From Microcoleus vaginatus HSN003 (GTDB taxonomy: Bacteria; Cyanobacteriota; Cyanobacteriia; Cyanobacteriales; Microcoleaceae), in assembly GCF_022701255.1 (NCBI RefSeq), contig NZ_CP031705.1:2493501-2557500 (forward strand): a DNA stretch of 64,000 nt. Direction: 5' to 3'. Positions within the stretch are counted from its first letter, which is position 1. The number at the start of each line of letters is the position of its first letter. The notes below the pieces were generated by a model. It saw nothing but the letters and a program-made list of their open reading frames with translations, ran no database searches and was not told where the DNA came from. This document shows, piece after piece, positions 9,382-19,171 of the stretch. A program made the translations under genes and the position numbers.

Positions 9382-9723
9382 TTAATCTCCTACTTCGGAA
9401 GTAACTGCATCTGGTGGCAGCAAACTTTCTAATCTATCTTTAGACCAATATTCAGTAGGGTAAGCGAGTGCAATAATATCAGAGAGTCGAATCAGCCACG
9501 TAACTTGTCCGTAAGCATCGATATTTTCCGCCTGTTCGTTAGGGGGAACTATCACCAAAAGTTCCACAAACTCCCCGAATAAATTAATCGGGATGCCGCC
9601 GAAACTGCTATTATTTGTTTTAATCCAAACTTTGCTGCCTCGATCGAGAGCTTCTTGAAGTCGCTGGAAGAGCAAACTGGATTTTTTGACCTGGGATTTT
9701 TTGGCTTTCGACTTTTTTCCCAT
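9382..9723 (-). CDS. Small conserved hypothetical protein
   Basis: A 113-residue soluble protein. The first 15 residues are a lysine/serine-rich basic tail (KKSKAKKSQVKKS), followed by an alpha/beta domain containing GGIPINLFGEFVELL and ending with acidic residues. I do not recognise the family. The ATG is followed immediately by the basic stretch. Basic N-terminal tails often contact nucleic acid, but no domain supports this. Confidence 0.55.
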   Translation of the reverse strand: MGKKSKAKKSQVKKSSLLFQRLQEALDRGSKVWIKTNNSSFGGIPINLFGEFVELLVIVPPNEQAENIDAYGQVTWLIRLSDIIALAYPTEYWSKDRLESLLPPDAVTSEVGD

Positions 9724-10144
9724 ACTTTTAAGAAGTTAAAGTAGTTGTATTGTGGGTTGCACAGTTCGTTAGACAGTGGGTTGAGATTTAGTGCGATCCT
9801 CTTTGAGGGCTTCGCTAACGCGGTTTGGTATTGAAACGGACAAAAGGAAAAATGGCGATCGCCCCCTCGCTACCCATTACTCTAGTCTATAAGAAATTGC
9901 TGTACTGCGATCGTAATAACAATTTAATCGAAAAATGGGGAAATGACACCAGCTCAAAAAAAATGCCACAGTCGCCAAACTCCAAACCCTGGTTGTCATC
10001 AGTGATTCCCAATCTAAAATCTAAAATCTAAAATGGTATCACCTGCCGTATCATGTTACACAATCCGTCAACGAGGCCCGTGTTTCTACTGTACCCAAAT
10101 GCAGTATAATCGGCGGAATCTTCCCAAATCGTTTAAGTAAAACA
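9724..10144. other. Intergenic region with HIP1 sites and heptamers
   Basis: About 420 bases without a credible gene. They contain HIP1-like octamers and an AATCTAA heptamer run at 10011-10034. The promoter of the DUF433 gene should be within the last 100 bases. Confidence 0.5.
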
Positions 10145-10411
10145 ATGGACTGGCGAAAGCTCATTCATCTCGAACCCAAAACTTCAGCAGGTAAACCCGA
10201 AGTGAAAGAAACTCGATTGTCTGTAGAATTTTTGCTGGGGCTCTTTGCGGCGGGATGGACAGAAGAACAGGTGTTAGATAAATATCCTGCACTGACTTCC
10301 GAAAAGTTGCGCGCTGCTTTAGCTGCTGCTGATTCCCAGTTAGTGTCATCCATAGCTAATCCAGAATTACAAGAAATTATCGCAGAAGGAAGAAGGAAGA
10401 AGTCGATGTGA
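10145..10411 (+). CDS. DUF433 family antitoxin-like protein
   Basis: An 88-residue DUF433 protein. The family has a winged-helix DNA-binding fold, seen here as G.P.VK.TRL.VE.LLGL...G.....L..YP.LT. Most members are antitoxins or DNA-binding partners of VapC-like toxins. No PIN-domain toxin follows: the next gene is on the opposite strand, so this is an orphan or its toxin was lost. Confidence 0.75.
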   Translation: MDWRKLIHLEPKTSAGKPEVKETRLSVEFLLGLFAAGWTEEQVLDKYPALTSEKLRAALAAADSQLVSSIANPELQEIIAEGRRKKSM

Positions 10412-10488
10412 AAATGCAATAATAGGAATCGCTTGAGGAAAGGCAGCCGGGAGTTTTGGAATAAAGGGCGATCGGATTCCTCACTCTA

Positions 10489-10809
10489 TTACTTTACTCT
10501 CATTTGTAGGATTTTTTCAGTATCATTCTCTTCATCAAGCCCAAATTTTTTGGAAATTTCATCGAGTGTCTGAGGTTGAATGACTCTTGATTTAGCTCGC
10601 TTCAGTGCCGTTAACAAGCGAGTTGCATTAGCAGGCGACCTCAGCAAATAAAGCGTTTCTAGCAAACTTTCTAATTCTGCCTCAGAAATCAAAACCGCAT
10701 TTTTGCCGTTAGGTCTAGTAATAACTATTACTTCCCCAGTTTCAACAGCGCGATCGCAGAAATCTTTAAAATTTGCTTCAGCTTCAGTGTATGTAATCTC
10801 AGTTGACAT
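10489..10809 (-). CDS. Antitoxin, Phd/YefM family
   Basis: A 106-residue protein with the Phd/YefM N-terminal DNA-binding fold (ITYTEA.ANF...CD.A..TGEVIVITRPNGKNAVLIS) and a longer than usual C-terminal toxin-neutralising tail. It lies 47 bases downstream of the YoeB-like toxin gene. YefM-type proteins repress their own operon and bind the toxin. The gene order is inverted relative to classical yefM-yoeB, where the antitoxin comes first. Confidence 0.85.
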   Translation of the reverse strand: MSTEITYTEAEANFKDFCDRAVETGEVIVITRPNGKNAVLISEAELESLLETLYLLRSPANATRLLTALKRAKSRVIQPQTLDEISKKFGLDEENDTEKILQMRVK

Positions 10810-10856
10810 AAATTTATAACTCCGACTAACTTAATGACTCAACTTTTATCACTTTA

Positions 10857-11144
10857 CTAATAGTGATAGCGCGCTTTCAGAAAATCAATACGGTCATCAC
10901 TCACTAAATAAACAATACGATGTTCTTTATTCAAGCGACGCGACCACGCGCCAGAAAACTCATATTTCAAGGGTTCCGGCTTGCCAATGCCTTCAAACGG
11001 GTCTCGCAGAATTTCTCTGACCATTTTGATTAAGCGTAACGCCATCTTGCGGTCAGTTTGTACCCAATATTCTAGGTCTTCTAAAAACTCCGGCTGAAAA
11101 ACGGCCTGACGTTCTACGCGATCGCTCTCACCCTCAGCACTCAT
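10857..11144 (-). CDS. Toxin, YoeB/Txe family mRNA interferase
   Basis: A 95-residue ribosome-dependent mRNA endonuclease of the RelE/YoeB superfamily. Family signs are F...F..DLEYW......LRLIK.V..I..DPF.GIGKPEPLKY, WSRR.N.EHR.VY and a C-terminal RYHY containing the catalytic histidine/tyrosine. It is first in the operon, ahead of its antitoxin. Toxins of this type cut mRNA in the ribosomal A site, which is relevant because a Ro60/Y-RNA locus lies directly upstream on the same strand. Confidence 0.87.
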   Translation of the reverse strand: MSAEGESDRVERQAVFQPEFLEDLEYWVQTDRKMALRLIKMVREILRDPFEGIGKPEPLKYEFSGAWSRRLNKEHRIVYLVSDDRIDFLKARYHY

Positions 11145-11245
11145 CTGGCAAACCCTGAATCATTTTTTCAATTTTATGCTCCCTCCTCGAAAAAATAAGG
11201 TGAGCATTGGCCGCGAGCTTAACTCACGAGCCATGCCCCATTATA

Positions 11246-12878
<1,633 letters not shown>

Positions 12879-12896
12879 ACTGCGATTTGAAATTAA

Positions 12897-13358
12897 CTAT
12901 TTCAGGGAAACTGTTTCTAATTCGAGCGCTCTCAAATCTGGCTCAACCCAATTATTGCGGGCTTCCCAAGACATCAGGCGATCGCGGGTGTAATAGCTAA
13001 AAGGTAAAGTGCGATCGGCATATTTTGCAATCAAACCGTTAGCCAAATGTACGATCGATTGATTTTGGCTTTCATCGGCGAGATATCGGCCAACATTTCG
13101 CACCCAAAACAGCGTTAGCGTTTCGTGATACCCGCTGTTTTTTGTGATTTCAATTCCTTGAACCGAGTTGTAACGTTTAATGCCAGTGCGAATCGCATTT
13201 ATCGCTTCTTGCTCCGAGTCATAACACAGATACCACAGAGCAACAGTTAAATGTGCTTCGTGCGTCCATTGACTTCGCGAGAGGTTCCATTCTTGGAAGG
13301 CATGAATCAGACTGTCTATCTCCTTGGGCGATCGGTAAATTACCAGTCTTTTTCTCAT
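12897..13358 (-). CDS. Conserved hypothetical protein in Ro60 locus
   Basis: A 153-residue protein that I cannot name. It has paired histidine motifs, THEAHLTVALWYL near residue 32 and GYHETLTLFWVR near residue 101, suggesting a metal-binding or helical-bundle protein. It has no signal peptide. It lies between the second and third candidate Y RNAs on the same strand, so it is likely co-transcribed with them and may belong to the Ro ribonucleoprotein, but this rests on position. Confidence 0.6.
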   Translation of the reverse strand: MRKRLVIYRSPKEIDSLIHAFQEWNLSRSQWTHEAHLTVALWYLCYDSEQEAINAIRTGIKRYNSVQGIEITKNSGYHETLTLFWVRNVGRYLADESQNQSIVHLANGLIAKYADRTLPFSYYTRDRLMSWEARNNWVEPDLRALELETVSLK

Positions 13359-13452
13359 GGCTAATACCCCATTTATTTTTGAGGACGGAAGTCTTCAATA
13401 CAAACAGGATTACTTAATTATTCTCCTGAATTAACAACAAGAGCTTATAGCA

Positions 13453-13594
13453 TTAAAAGTCACTTCGCGCAAGTTAAGAAAGCCATAGGCACATACGCAG
13501 GAGTTGAACCTGCGACCTTTTCTTTAAAGAGAAATGCTCAACCAAGAGCTAGTATGTAAGCTTCCTTTGTTGGGGCGCGAAGTGGAACTTTTAA
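13453..13594 (-). ncRNA. yrlA-like: Candidate Y RNA with full tRNA-like module
   Basis: The RNA ends pair: CACTTCGCGC (13575-13584) with GCGCGAAGTG (13461-13470), extended by AAAAGT/ACTTTT. An inner helix AGGAAGC/GCTTTCT is separated by an internal loop (CCCAACAA opposite TAACTT). Inside sits a near-complete cloverleaf: acceptor ACATAC/GTATGT, D arm GCTC/GAGC, an anticodon-like arm TTTCT/AGAAA with only a 6-base loop, and T arm GCAGG-TTCAACT-CCTGC. Bacterial YrlA RNAs are known to combine a Ro-binding terminal helix with a tRNA mimic, which is exactly this design. A tRNA finder may miscall it as a tRNA. Confidence 0.8.
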
Positions 13595-13622
13595 GCGCCC
13601 GATAAATATAAAAAATTCAGCT

Positions 13623-13750
13623 ATAAAAGGCAGCGCACAAGTCAGAGAAGCTTTTTTCCCGCCTAACGGCAGGTAGGAATTGAACCTACAATTCGATTTT
13701 AAGTCGAACGTATCCAGTTTGTAAGCTTCTTTAGTTGGGGTGCGCTGCCT
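13623..13750 (-). ncRNA. yrlA-like: Candidate Y RNA with tRNA-like T and anticodon arms
   Basis: The outer helix is perfect over 11 bp: AGGCAGCGCAC (13740-13750) with GTGCGCTGCCT (13628-13638). An inner helix AGAAGCTT/AAGCTTCT (13723-13730 with 13646-13653) is separated by an internal loop with CCCAACTAA on one side and CTGACTT on the other. The insert has a T arm GTAGG-TTCAATT-CCTAC and an anticodon-like arm TTCGA/TCGAA, but no good D arm or acceptor stem. A TTTTATA tail follows the outer helix. It shares the CCCAAC...AAGCTTACA core with the other two units. Confidence 0.8.
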
Positions 13751-13849
13751 CAAGCTGATGATTTTTTTATCCCGCGCAATTTACAAAAGTTTGTGAGAAT
13801 TTATAGTGTGCATGATTCTCGAACAGCGAGGCGGAATAAACATTAATTT

Positions 13850-14062
<213 letters not shown>

Positions 14063-14176
14063 CTAGAGCAATTTTGGATTTGGGATTGGTAGCTTATCTG
14101 CTCTCGACTTTGGCTTTTTGTGAGACTTAGCAAATTGCCAGTATCGATAAAGATTCACGAAATCTGATAATCTTTA

Positions 14177-14374
14177 CTAAAAGAAGCGCCGTTCTAAATG
14201 ATAAGCTTGTTGGATTTTGCGGATTTCCTCAGCATTTTTGGTTGCTTGAAATCGGGCAGAACTTGTCTCTTCTGAATCCGCATGAAATTCCTTGAAATTA
14301 GACTTATTTCGTACAACGTCTGACTCGGATCGAGTCAGTTTGTAACCGAACAGTCTCGTATAAAGTAACAACAT
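14177..14374 (-). CDS. Possible small ORF in Ro60 leader
   Basis: A 65-codon frame between the boxA element and the 66-residue gene. It lacks a good ribosome site. It overlaps a perfect 8-bp hairpin (CTGACTCG/CGAGTCAG, 14320-14338), which suggests a structured leader. It may be a leader peptide or chance. Confidence 0.25.
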   Translation of the reverse strand: MLLLYTRLFGYKLTRSESDVVRNKSNFKEFHADSEETSSARFQATKNAEEIRKIQQAYHLERRFF

Positions 14375-14433
14375 GACAATCGAGTCTCTATTGCAAGACT
14401 TTCAAATTGATGTTCCTTAAAATTTTGATCGTT

Positions 14434-14453
14434 TATTCAGTTGTCAAGGTTCA
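14434..14453 (-). promoter_or_regulatory. boxA-like antitermination element, Ro60 leader
   Basis: Minus-strand GAACCTTGACAACTGAATA resembles the GAACCTTGAAAACT boxA found in cyanobacterial rRNA operons. It lies about 55 bases downstream of the -10 box. An almost identical element occurs at the same place in front of the tRNA array (40195-40214). NusB/NusE binding and antitermination over structured RNA genes is the expected role. Confidence 0.65.
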
Positions 14454-14506
14454 GAATTTGCACGAAAAATACAGGTTTTTGCTTGTCCTGCGCTTTCCAT
14501 ATTTAT

Positions 14507-14535
14507 ATACTACATACATACTACACAGGTGTCAA
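14507..14535 (-). promoter_or_regulatory. Sigma-70 promoter of Ro60/Y-RNA locus
   Basis: Minus strand: -35 TTGACA (14530-14535), 17-base spacer, -10 TAGTAT (14507-14512), preceded by CCCCC. This is near consensus and reads toward the 66-aa gene, Y RNAs and TROVE gene. The tRNA array promoter at 40266-40295 shares the CCCCCTTGACA and TAGTAT blocks. Confidence 0.7.
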
Positions 14536-14579
14536 GGGGGTAGCAAAAGTTTTTTAGATAAAACTTACACCAGTGGCGA

Positions 14580-14644
14580 GAAACCGGGTTTTTTCACGAA
14601 AATATTTCGTTGCTACCCGCAGATTCGGTAAAAAACCCGGTTTC
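14580..14644. terminator. 15-bp perfect inverted repeat
   Basis: GAAACCGGGTTTTTT at 14580-14594 pairs with AAAAAACCCGGTTTC at 14630-14644. It separates the GNAT gene (ending at 14680 on the minus strand) from the Ro60 promoter and could terminate the former. The AAACCGGGTTT core is also dispersed elsewhere (near 2302 and 7146). Confidence 0.5.
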
Positions 14645-14679
14645 TTGGGTGGGAGCGCGATCGCGAACTGTAACATGGA

Positions 14680-15639
14680 TTAAATATCCTTAACATAGGA
14701 AATACTGTCGCGAATATTGTGGAAGCCGACTGATTCGTAAAGTCGCAATGCACCTGATGAATTTTCAGCATCCACGCCGAGAATAGCAGTAGCGACACCG
14801 GCAGCTTTCAGTCGATGCAAACCAGCGAGCAACATTGCTCGTCCCAATCCAATTTTGCGGAAGCCGCGCCTAGTGCCGAGACAAGCAATCCAGCCTTCAT
14901 TGCGCCCGGTACGATCGCACTCTTCCACACAAATCACGCAGGAACAAAAACTGACAAATGTGCCGTCATCAGCAACAGCAATCAAGTCTAAATCATTTCT
15001 GTAATCGGGTTTAGCTAACTCATGCTTAAATTTATCCACTGTTAAATCGTGATGATTCCAGTGATCGATAAACGACTGGTTGAACATTTCTACCCAAGCT
15101 GCGGCATCCTGTTCGCCGGGGAACTGACGTAGCGCGAAACCTTCGGGGAAGTGCGGTTCTGGGATAGGTTCAGAAAGCGATCGCGCCATTCGGTAAAAAT
15201 AGCGATCGACCTTAAAACCGCAACTAGCCAGCACAGAAATGCGATCGCAATCCTCAGCGCGAGCGTAGGTTCGCAGCTTCACGCGCCCGCCGCGCATCGC
15301 AGACACTTCGCGCATCCGCACTTCACTCCAGGCGATCGCGGCTGCTTCCACATCGCCGGATCGCACGTCGGGGTGGACGCGAAACCACAGCCAACCGTCA
15401 ATTACTTCCCCAGGCTCAGAAACTGACAACTGAGCAAAACCGATTAATTTTCCTTCCGCATCTTCCCAAAGGCGAATATCCCGGCCTTTGTTGAAAAACG
15501 GGGCATTAAATTCTTGTTGCAGTTCAGATATGGAAGTGCCTTCATCGAGCCGATCGACTTCTTCGCAAGTATTGATTAAATGGGCGATCGCACTTAAATC
15601 GCGATCGCCCCCATAGCAGCGCGCCGAGAGATTTGCCAT
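14680..15639 (-). CDS. Tandem GNAT N-acetyltransferase
   Basis: A 319-residue protein with two GNAT folds. The C-terminal one (about 170-319) is complete, with acetyl-CoA loop GFRKIGLGRAML and the terminal ENSSGALRLYESVGF motif. The N-terminal one is degenerate. The layout resembles mycothiol synthase-like double-GNAT proteins, but cyanobacterial members have unknown substrates. The start ATG is at 15639. It lies just left of the CAST end, on the minus strand. Confidence 0.82.
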   Translation of the reverse strand: MANLSARCYGGDRDLSAIAHLINTCEEVDRLDEGTSISELQQEFNAPFFNKGRDIRLWEDAEGKLIGFAQLSVSEPGEVIDGWLWFRVHPDVRSGDVEAAAIAWSEVRMREVSAMRGGRVKLRTYARAEDCDRISVLASCGFKVDRYFYRMARSLSEPIPEPHFPEGFALRQFPGEQDAAAWVEMFNQSFIDHWNHHDLTVDKFKHELAKPDYRNDLDLIAVADDGTFVSFCSCVICVEECDRTGRNEGWIACLGTRRGFRKIGLGRAMLLAGLHRLKAAGVATAILGVDAENSSGALRLYESVGFHNIRDSISYVKDI

Positions 15640-15648
15640 TATAGCTAA

Positions 15649-15787
15649 TCACCATTTCCTGTTGTTATTCTGTTTAAAAATAGCTTGGGCGATCGCACTT
15701 TTATCGATCGACTCGCCCCAATGGTCGATCGGCATTAAAAATCCGACAACGCAACCACCCAGACGCATCGAACCGCTACAGCAGTTG
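15649..15787 (-). pseudogene. Possible truncated ORF at CAST left border
   Basis: The minus-strand frame reads MRLGGCVVGFLMPIDHWGES and continues to a stop at 15649. It looks like the C-terminal part of a protein, whose upstream part is replaced by transposon DNA. No matching N-terminal part is found beyond the other transposon end. Family unknown; may be chance. Confidence 0.3.
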
Positions 15788-15797
15788 ACTGTACACG

Positions 15798-16045
15798 TGT
15801 ACAGTAACAAATTATTTGTCACATTAACGAATTCGTGACACAAATCGGCGAACAACGAAAACCCCTACACAGCAACGGTTCTAACGATTTGTACTTCTTG
15901 TTCTCTCTCCACCTTGCATCCCACTGCATTAACAAATTAAATGTCTAATTCCAGATATTTAACTAATTAAGTGTCATTTGCCTGAAAGTGGAAAATTCTG
16001 GATTACAATCAAAGTTAACACATTGACTGTCACAGTTTTACCGCC
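15798..16045 (+). other. CAST left end with TnsB-binding repeats
   Basis: The terminus TGTACAGTAACAAATTATTTGTCAC is followed by spaced copies resembling AACAAATTAAATGTC (about 15930), AACTAATTAAGTGTCA (about 15961) and AACACATTGACTGTCAC (about 16016). Spaced TGACA/TGTCA sites are what TnsB recognises. The first six bases are the right half of an 18-bp perfect palindrome (15788-15805). Confidence 0.75.
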
Positions 16046-16082
16046 TAAAATACATTTATGTTTTAATCAAACACTAACGTTT

Positions 16083-17777
16083 ATGTCTAATGCTCATCCC
16101 TCAGAAACGATTCCAGATGAGAGGGGCAACCTCGAAGAAGCCAATACCATCGCCTCTGAGTTTTCCGACGAGGCGAAGCTCAAGATCGAAGTGATTCAAA
16201 GCCTTATGGAGGCAGGCGATCGCGCCACGTATGCCCAAAAGCTTAAAGAAGCTGCTCAAAAACTGGGCAAGTCGGTGCGGACGGTGCGGCGGTTAGTGGA
16301 TAAATGGGAAGAACAAGGGCTGTCGGGTCTGGTTGAAACTGAACGCTCTGATAAAGGTAAGCACCGAGTTGATACTGACTGGCAAGATTTAATTCTCACA
16401 ACCTATCGGGAAGGAAATAAGGGCGGTAAACGGATGACCCCGAAGCAGGTTTTCCTAAGAGTACAAGCAAAAGCCCACGAATTAGGGGTCAAGTCTCCCA
16501 GCCACATGACGGTGTACCGCATCCTCAATCCTGTAATTGAAAAACAAGAAAAAGCCAAAAGCATTCGCAGTCCGGGATGGCGAGGATCGCGTTTGTCGGT
16601 TAAAACTCGCGACGGTGCAGATTTGGCAGTGGAGTACAGCAACCAGGTGTGGCAATGTGATCACACTCTCGCTGATCTGTTGCTAGTGGATCAGCATGGG
16701 GAAATTTTAGGTCGTCCTTGGTTGACGACGGTTATTGATAGCTATTCTCGCTGCATTCTGGGCATTAATTTAGGCTTTGACGCTCCCAGTTCTCAGGTAG
16801 TGGCTTTAGCTTTGCGCCATGCTATTTTGCCGAAGCAATATGGTGCAGAATATGGTCTGCATTGCGAGTGGGGAACTTATGGGAAGCCAGAGCATTTTTA
16901 TACTGATGGCGGTAAGGATTTTCGTTCGGAACATTTGCAGCAAATAGGAGCGCAGTTAGGGTTTGTTTGCCATTTGCGCGATCGCCCCTCTGAAGGTGGT
17001 ATTGTCGAGCGTCCCTTTGGCACATTGAACACCGAGCTATTTTCCACTTTGCCGGGATATACGGGGTCAAATGTACAAAAGCGGCCGGAAGATGCAGAAA
17101 AAGAAGCGTGTTTGACTCTGCGGCAGTTAGAGCAGCATTTAGTCCGCTATCTTGTTGATAACTACAATCAGCGTCTTGACGCTCGGATGGGCGACCAAAC
17201 AAGGTTTCAACGATGGGAAGCTGGTTTACTTGCTATGCCACCTTTAATCTCAGAAAGAGATTTGGATATTTGCTTGATGAAACAGTCGAGGCGAATTATT
17301 CAAAGGGGCGGCTACTTACAATTTGGAAACTTTATGTATCGGGGTGAATATTTGGCGGGTTACGCAGGGGAAAGTGTTGTGCTGCGATATGACCCCAAAG
17401 ATATTACAAGGCTTTTGGTTTACCGCAATGAGGGTAGTAAGGAGGTATTTTTAGCCCGTGCAGTAGCACAAAATTTAGAAGCTGAAGAACTATCTTTAGA
17501 TGAGGTGAAAGCTAGTAGGCGCAAGCTTCTGGAAGCTGGGAAAGCGGTTACTAACCGTTCGATTTTGGAGGAAGTGCGCGATCGCGACACTTTCGTCACT
17601 CAGAAGAAAACGAAAAAGGAACGCCAAAAGGCTGAACAAGGTGAAATCCGTAAGGCAAAACAGCCTGTATCTATGGAACCGGAACCCGAGGAAGTGGTAT
17701 CGAACAACAGTGAAGCTGAACCAGAAATGCCGGAAGTATTGGATTACGAACAAATGCGCGAAGATTACGGGTGGTAA
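16083..17777 (+). CDS. tnsB: CAST transposase TnsB (DDE integrase)
   Basis: A 564-residue DDE transposase closely resembling TnsB of known V-K CASTs. It has N-terminal helix-turn-helix domains (KSVRTVRRLVDKW), the catalytic core with D193 (WQCDHT), D275 (YTDGGKDF) and E309 (GGIVERPF), a beta-barrel (MYRGEYLAGYAG), and a C-terminal TnsC-contacting tail ending with acidic residues. I start it at the ATG at 16083; the 35 upstream codons lie in the end-binding region. It binds the element ends and joins DNA. tnsC follows after 3 bases. Confidence 0.95.
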   Translation: MSNAHPSETIPDERGNLEEANTIASEFSDEAKLKIEVIQSLMEAGDRATYAQKLKEAAQKLGKSVRTVRRLVDKWEEQGLSGLVETERSDKGKHRVDTDWQDLILTTYREGNKGGKRMTPKQVFLRVQAKAHELGVKSPSHMTVYRILNPVIEKQEKAKSIRSPGWRGSRLSVKTRDGADLAVEYSNQVWQCDHTLADLLLVDQHGEILGRPWLTTVIDSYSRCILGINLGFDAPSSQVVALALRHAILPKQYGAEYGLHCEWGTYGKPEHFYTDGGKDFRSEHLQQIGAQLGFVCHLRDRPSEGGIVERPFGTLNTELFSTLPGYTGSNVQKRPEDAEKEACLTLRQLEQHLVRYLVDNYNQRLDARMGDQTRFQRWEAGLLAMPPLISERDLDICLMKQSRRIIQRGGYLQFGNFMYRGEYLAGYAGESVVLRYDPKDITRLLVYRNEGSKEVFLARAVAQNLEAEELSLDEVKASRRKLLEAGKAVTNRSILEEVRDRDTFVTQKKTKKERQKAEQGEIRKAKQPVSMEPEPEEVVSNNSEAEPEMPEVLDYEQMREDYGW

Positions 17778-17780
17778 AAA

Positions 17781-18617
17781 ATGACGAATCAAGAAGCCCA
17801 AGCAGTCGCTAAGGAATTAGGCGATATTCCCGTTAATCAAGAAAAAATTCAAGCGGAAATTCAAAGATTGAACCGCAAGCCTTTTGTGCAGTTGGAACAG
17901 GTGAAAATTCTCCATGACTGGCTCGAAGGAAAGCGCCAGTCTCGGCAGTCGGGGCGAGTTGTGGGCGAGTCGAGGACGGGCAAAACTATGGGGTGCAATG
18001 CTTACAGGCTGCGAAACAAACCTCTTCAGCAGCCGGGACAGCCGCCAACGGTTCCTGTTGTTTACATCCAAATTCCGCAAGAGTGTGGCGCGAAGGAATT
18101 GTTTGGGGTGATTCTTGAGCATTTGAAGTATCAGGTGGTTAAGGGAACGATCGCCGAAATTCGCGATCGCACGATGCGGGTGCTCAAGGGGTGCGGCGTG
18201 GAGATGCTGATCATTGATGAGGCGGATCGGTTTAAGCCTAAGACGTTTGCTGAGGTGCGCGATATTTTTGATAGGTTGGAAATTCCGGTGATTTTGGTAG
18301 GAACCGATCGCTTAGATGCGGTGATTAAGCGAGATGAACAGGTTTATAACCGTTTTCGGTCAAGTCATCGGTTTGGTAAGTTGTCGGGGGAGGAGTTTAA
18401 GCGGACAGTGGATGTTTGGGAAAAGATGGTTTTGCAGTTACCTGTGGCTTCTAATCTTTCTAGTAATGCGATGTTGAAGATCTTGGGGCAGGCGACTGGG
18501 GGTTATGTGGGGCTATTGGATATGATTCTCCGGGAGGCGGCGATTCGGGCTTTGAAGAAGGGGTTATCAAGGATTGATTTGGATACTCTCAAAGAAGTTG
18601 CTGGGGAGTACAAGTGA
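17781..18617 (+). CDS. tnsC: CAST AAA+ regulator TnsC
   Basis: A 278-residue AAA+ ATPase. Walker A GESRTGKT is at residues 62-69 and Walker B MLIIDEADR is near 150. It matches the short TnsC of type V-K elements, which forms ATP-dependent filaments on target DNA between the Cas12k/TniQ complex and TnsB. It is translationally coupled to tniQ through a TGATG overlap. Confidence 0.95.
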   Translation: MTNQEAQAVAKELGDIPVNQEKIQAEIQRLNRKPFVQLEQVKILHDWLEGKRQSRQSGRVVGESRTGKTMGCNAYRLRNKPLQQPGQPPTVPVVYIQIPQECGAKELFGVILEHLKYQVVKGTIAEIRDRTMRVLKGCGVEMLIIDEADRFKPKTFAEVRDIFDRLEIPVILVGTDRLDAVIKRDEQVYNRFRSSHRFGKLSGEEFKRTVDVWEKMVLQLPVASNLSSNAMLKILGQATGGYVGLLDMILREAAIRALKKGLSRIDLDTLKEVAGEYK

Positions 18618-19138
18618 TGGAAGCGATCGATATCCAGCCTTGGATGTTTCGGGTGGAACCGTTGGAGGGTGAGAGTTTAAGTCATTTTTTGGGGCGGTTT
18701 CGACGGGCGAATGAGTTAACGCCGACTGGGTTAGGTAAGATGGCGGGGTTGGGAGGCGCGATCGCTCGTTGGGAAAAGTTTTATTTGAATCCGTTTCCTT
18801 CTGGGGAACAGTTGGCGGCGTTGGCGGTGGTTGTGGGAGTGGAAGCAGAGAGGTTGCAGGAAATGTTACCGCCTGCTGGGGTGGGGATGAAGTTGGAACC
18901 GATTCGGTTGTGTGGGGCGTGTTATGCCCAGTCGCCTTGTCATAAGATTGAGTGGCAGTTTAAGGGGATGCAGGGGTGCGATCGGCATGGATTAAGATTG
19001 CTGTCGGAGTGTCCTAACTGTGGGGCAAGGTTTAAGGTTCCGGCGTTGTGGGTGGATGGGTTGTGTCAACGCTGTTTTATGGGGTTTGAAGAAATGGTGA
19101 AGAGTCAGAAGCTCTGTTGTACAGAAATGCGATTATAG
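18617..19138 (+). CDS. tniQ: CAST target-selection protein TniQ
   Basis: A 173-residue TniQ, the short type found with Cas12k. It has an N-terminal helical domain (ESLSHFLGRFRRANEL) and a C-terminal zinc ribbon-like part with cysteines in CGACYA..PCH, CPNCGARFK and CQRCF. It bridges Cas12k and TnsC. The ATG at 18617 overlaps the tnsC stop; a GTG at 18614 is also possible. A partial second copy of its C-terminal half is at 23104-23298. Confidence 0.93.
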   Translation: MEAIDIQPWMFRVEPLEGESLSHFLGRFRRANELTPTGLGKMAGLGGAIARWEKFYLNPFPSGEQLAALAVVVGVEAERLQEMLPPAGVGMKLEPIRLCGACYAQSPCHKIEWQFKGMQGCDRHGLRLLSECPNCGARFKVPALWVDGLCQRCFMGFEEMVKSQKLCCTEMRL

Positions 19139-19171
19139 TAGTTCTAGCAGAGGAAAGTATTTAATTTGTTT

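Noticed and set aside
13453-13594. Ochre-suppressor tRNA: the Y-RNA tRNA-like module could be read with anticodon UUA
   Set aside because: The arm closes with a 6-base loop, and the cloverleaf is embedded in a long terminal helix that would block normal maturation. A Y-RNA explanation fits all features better.
13538-13753. 71-codon minus-strand frame with repeated PTKEAY peptide
   Set aside because: The repeat comes from the shared 5' halves of two Y-RNA units, not from a protein.
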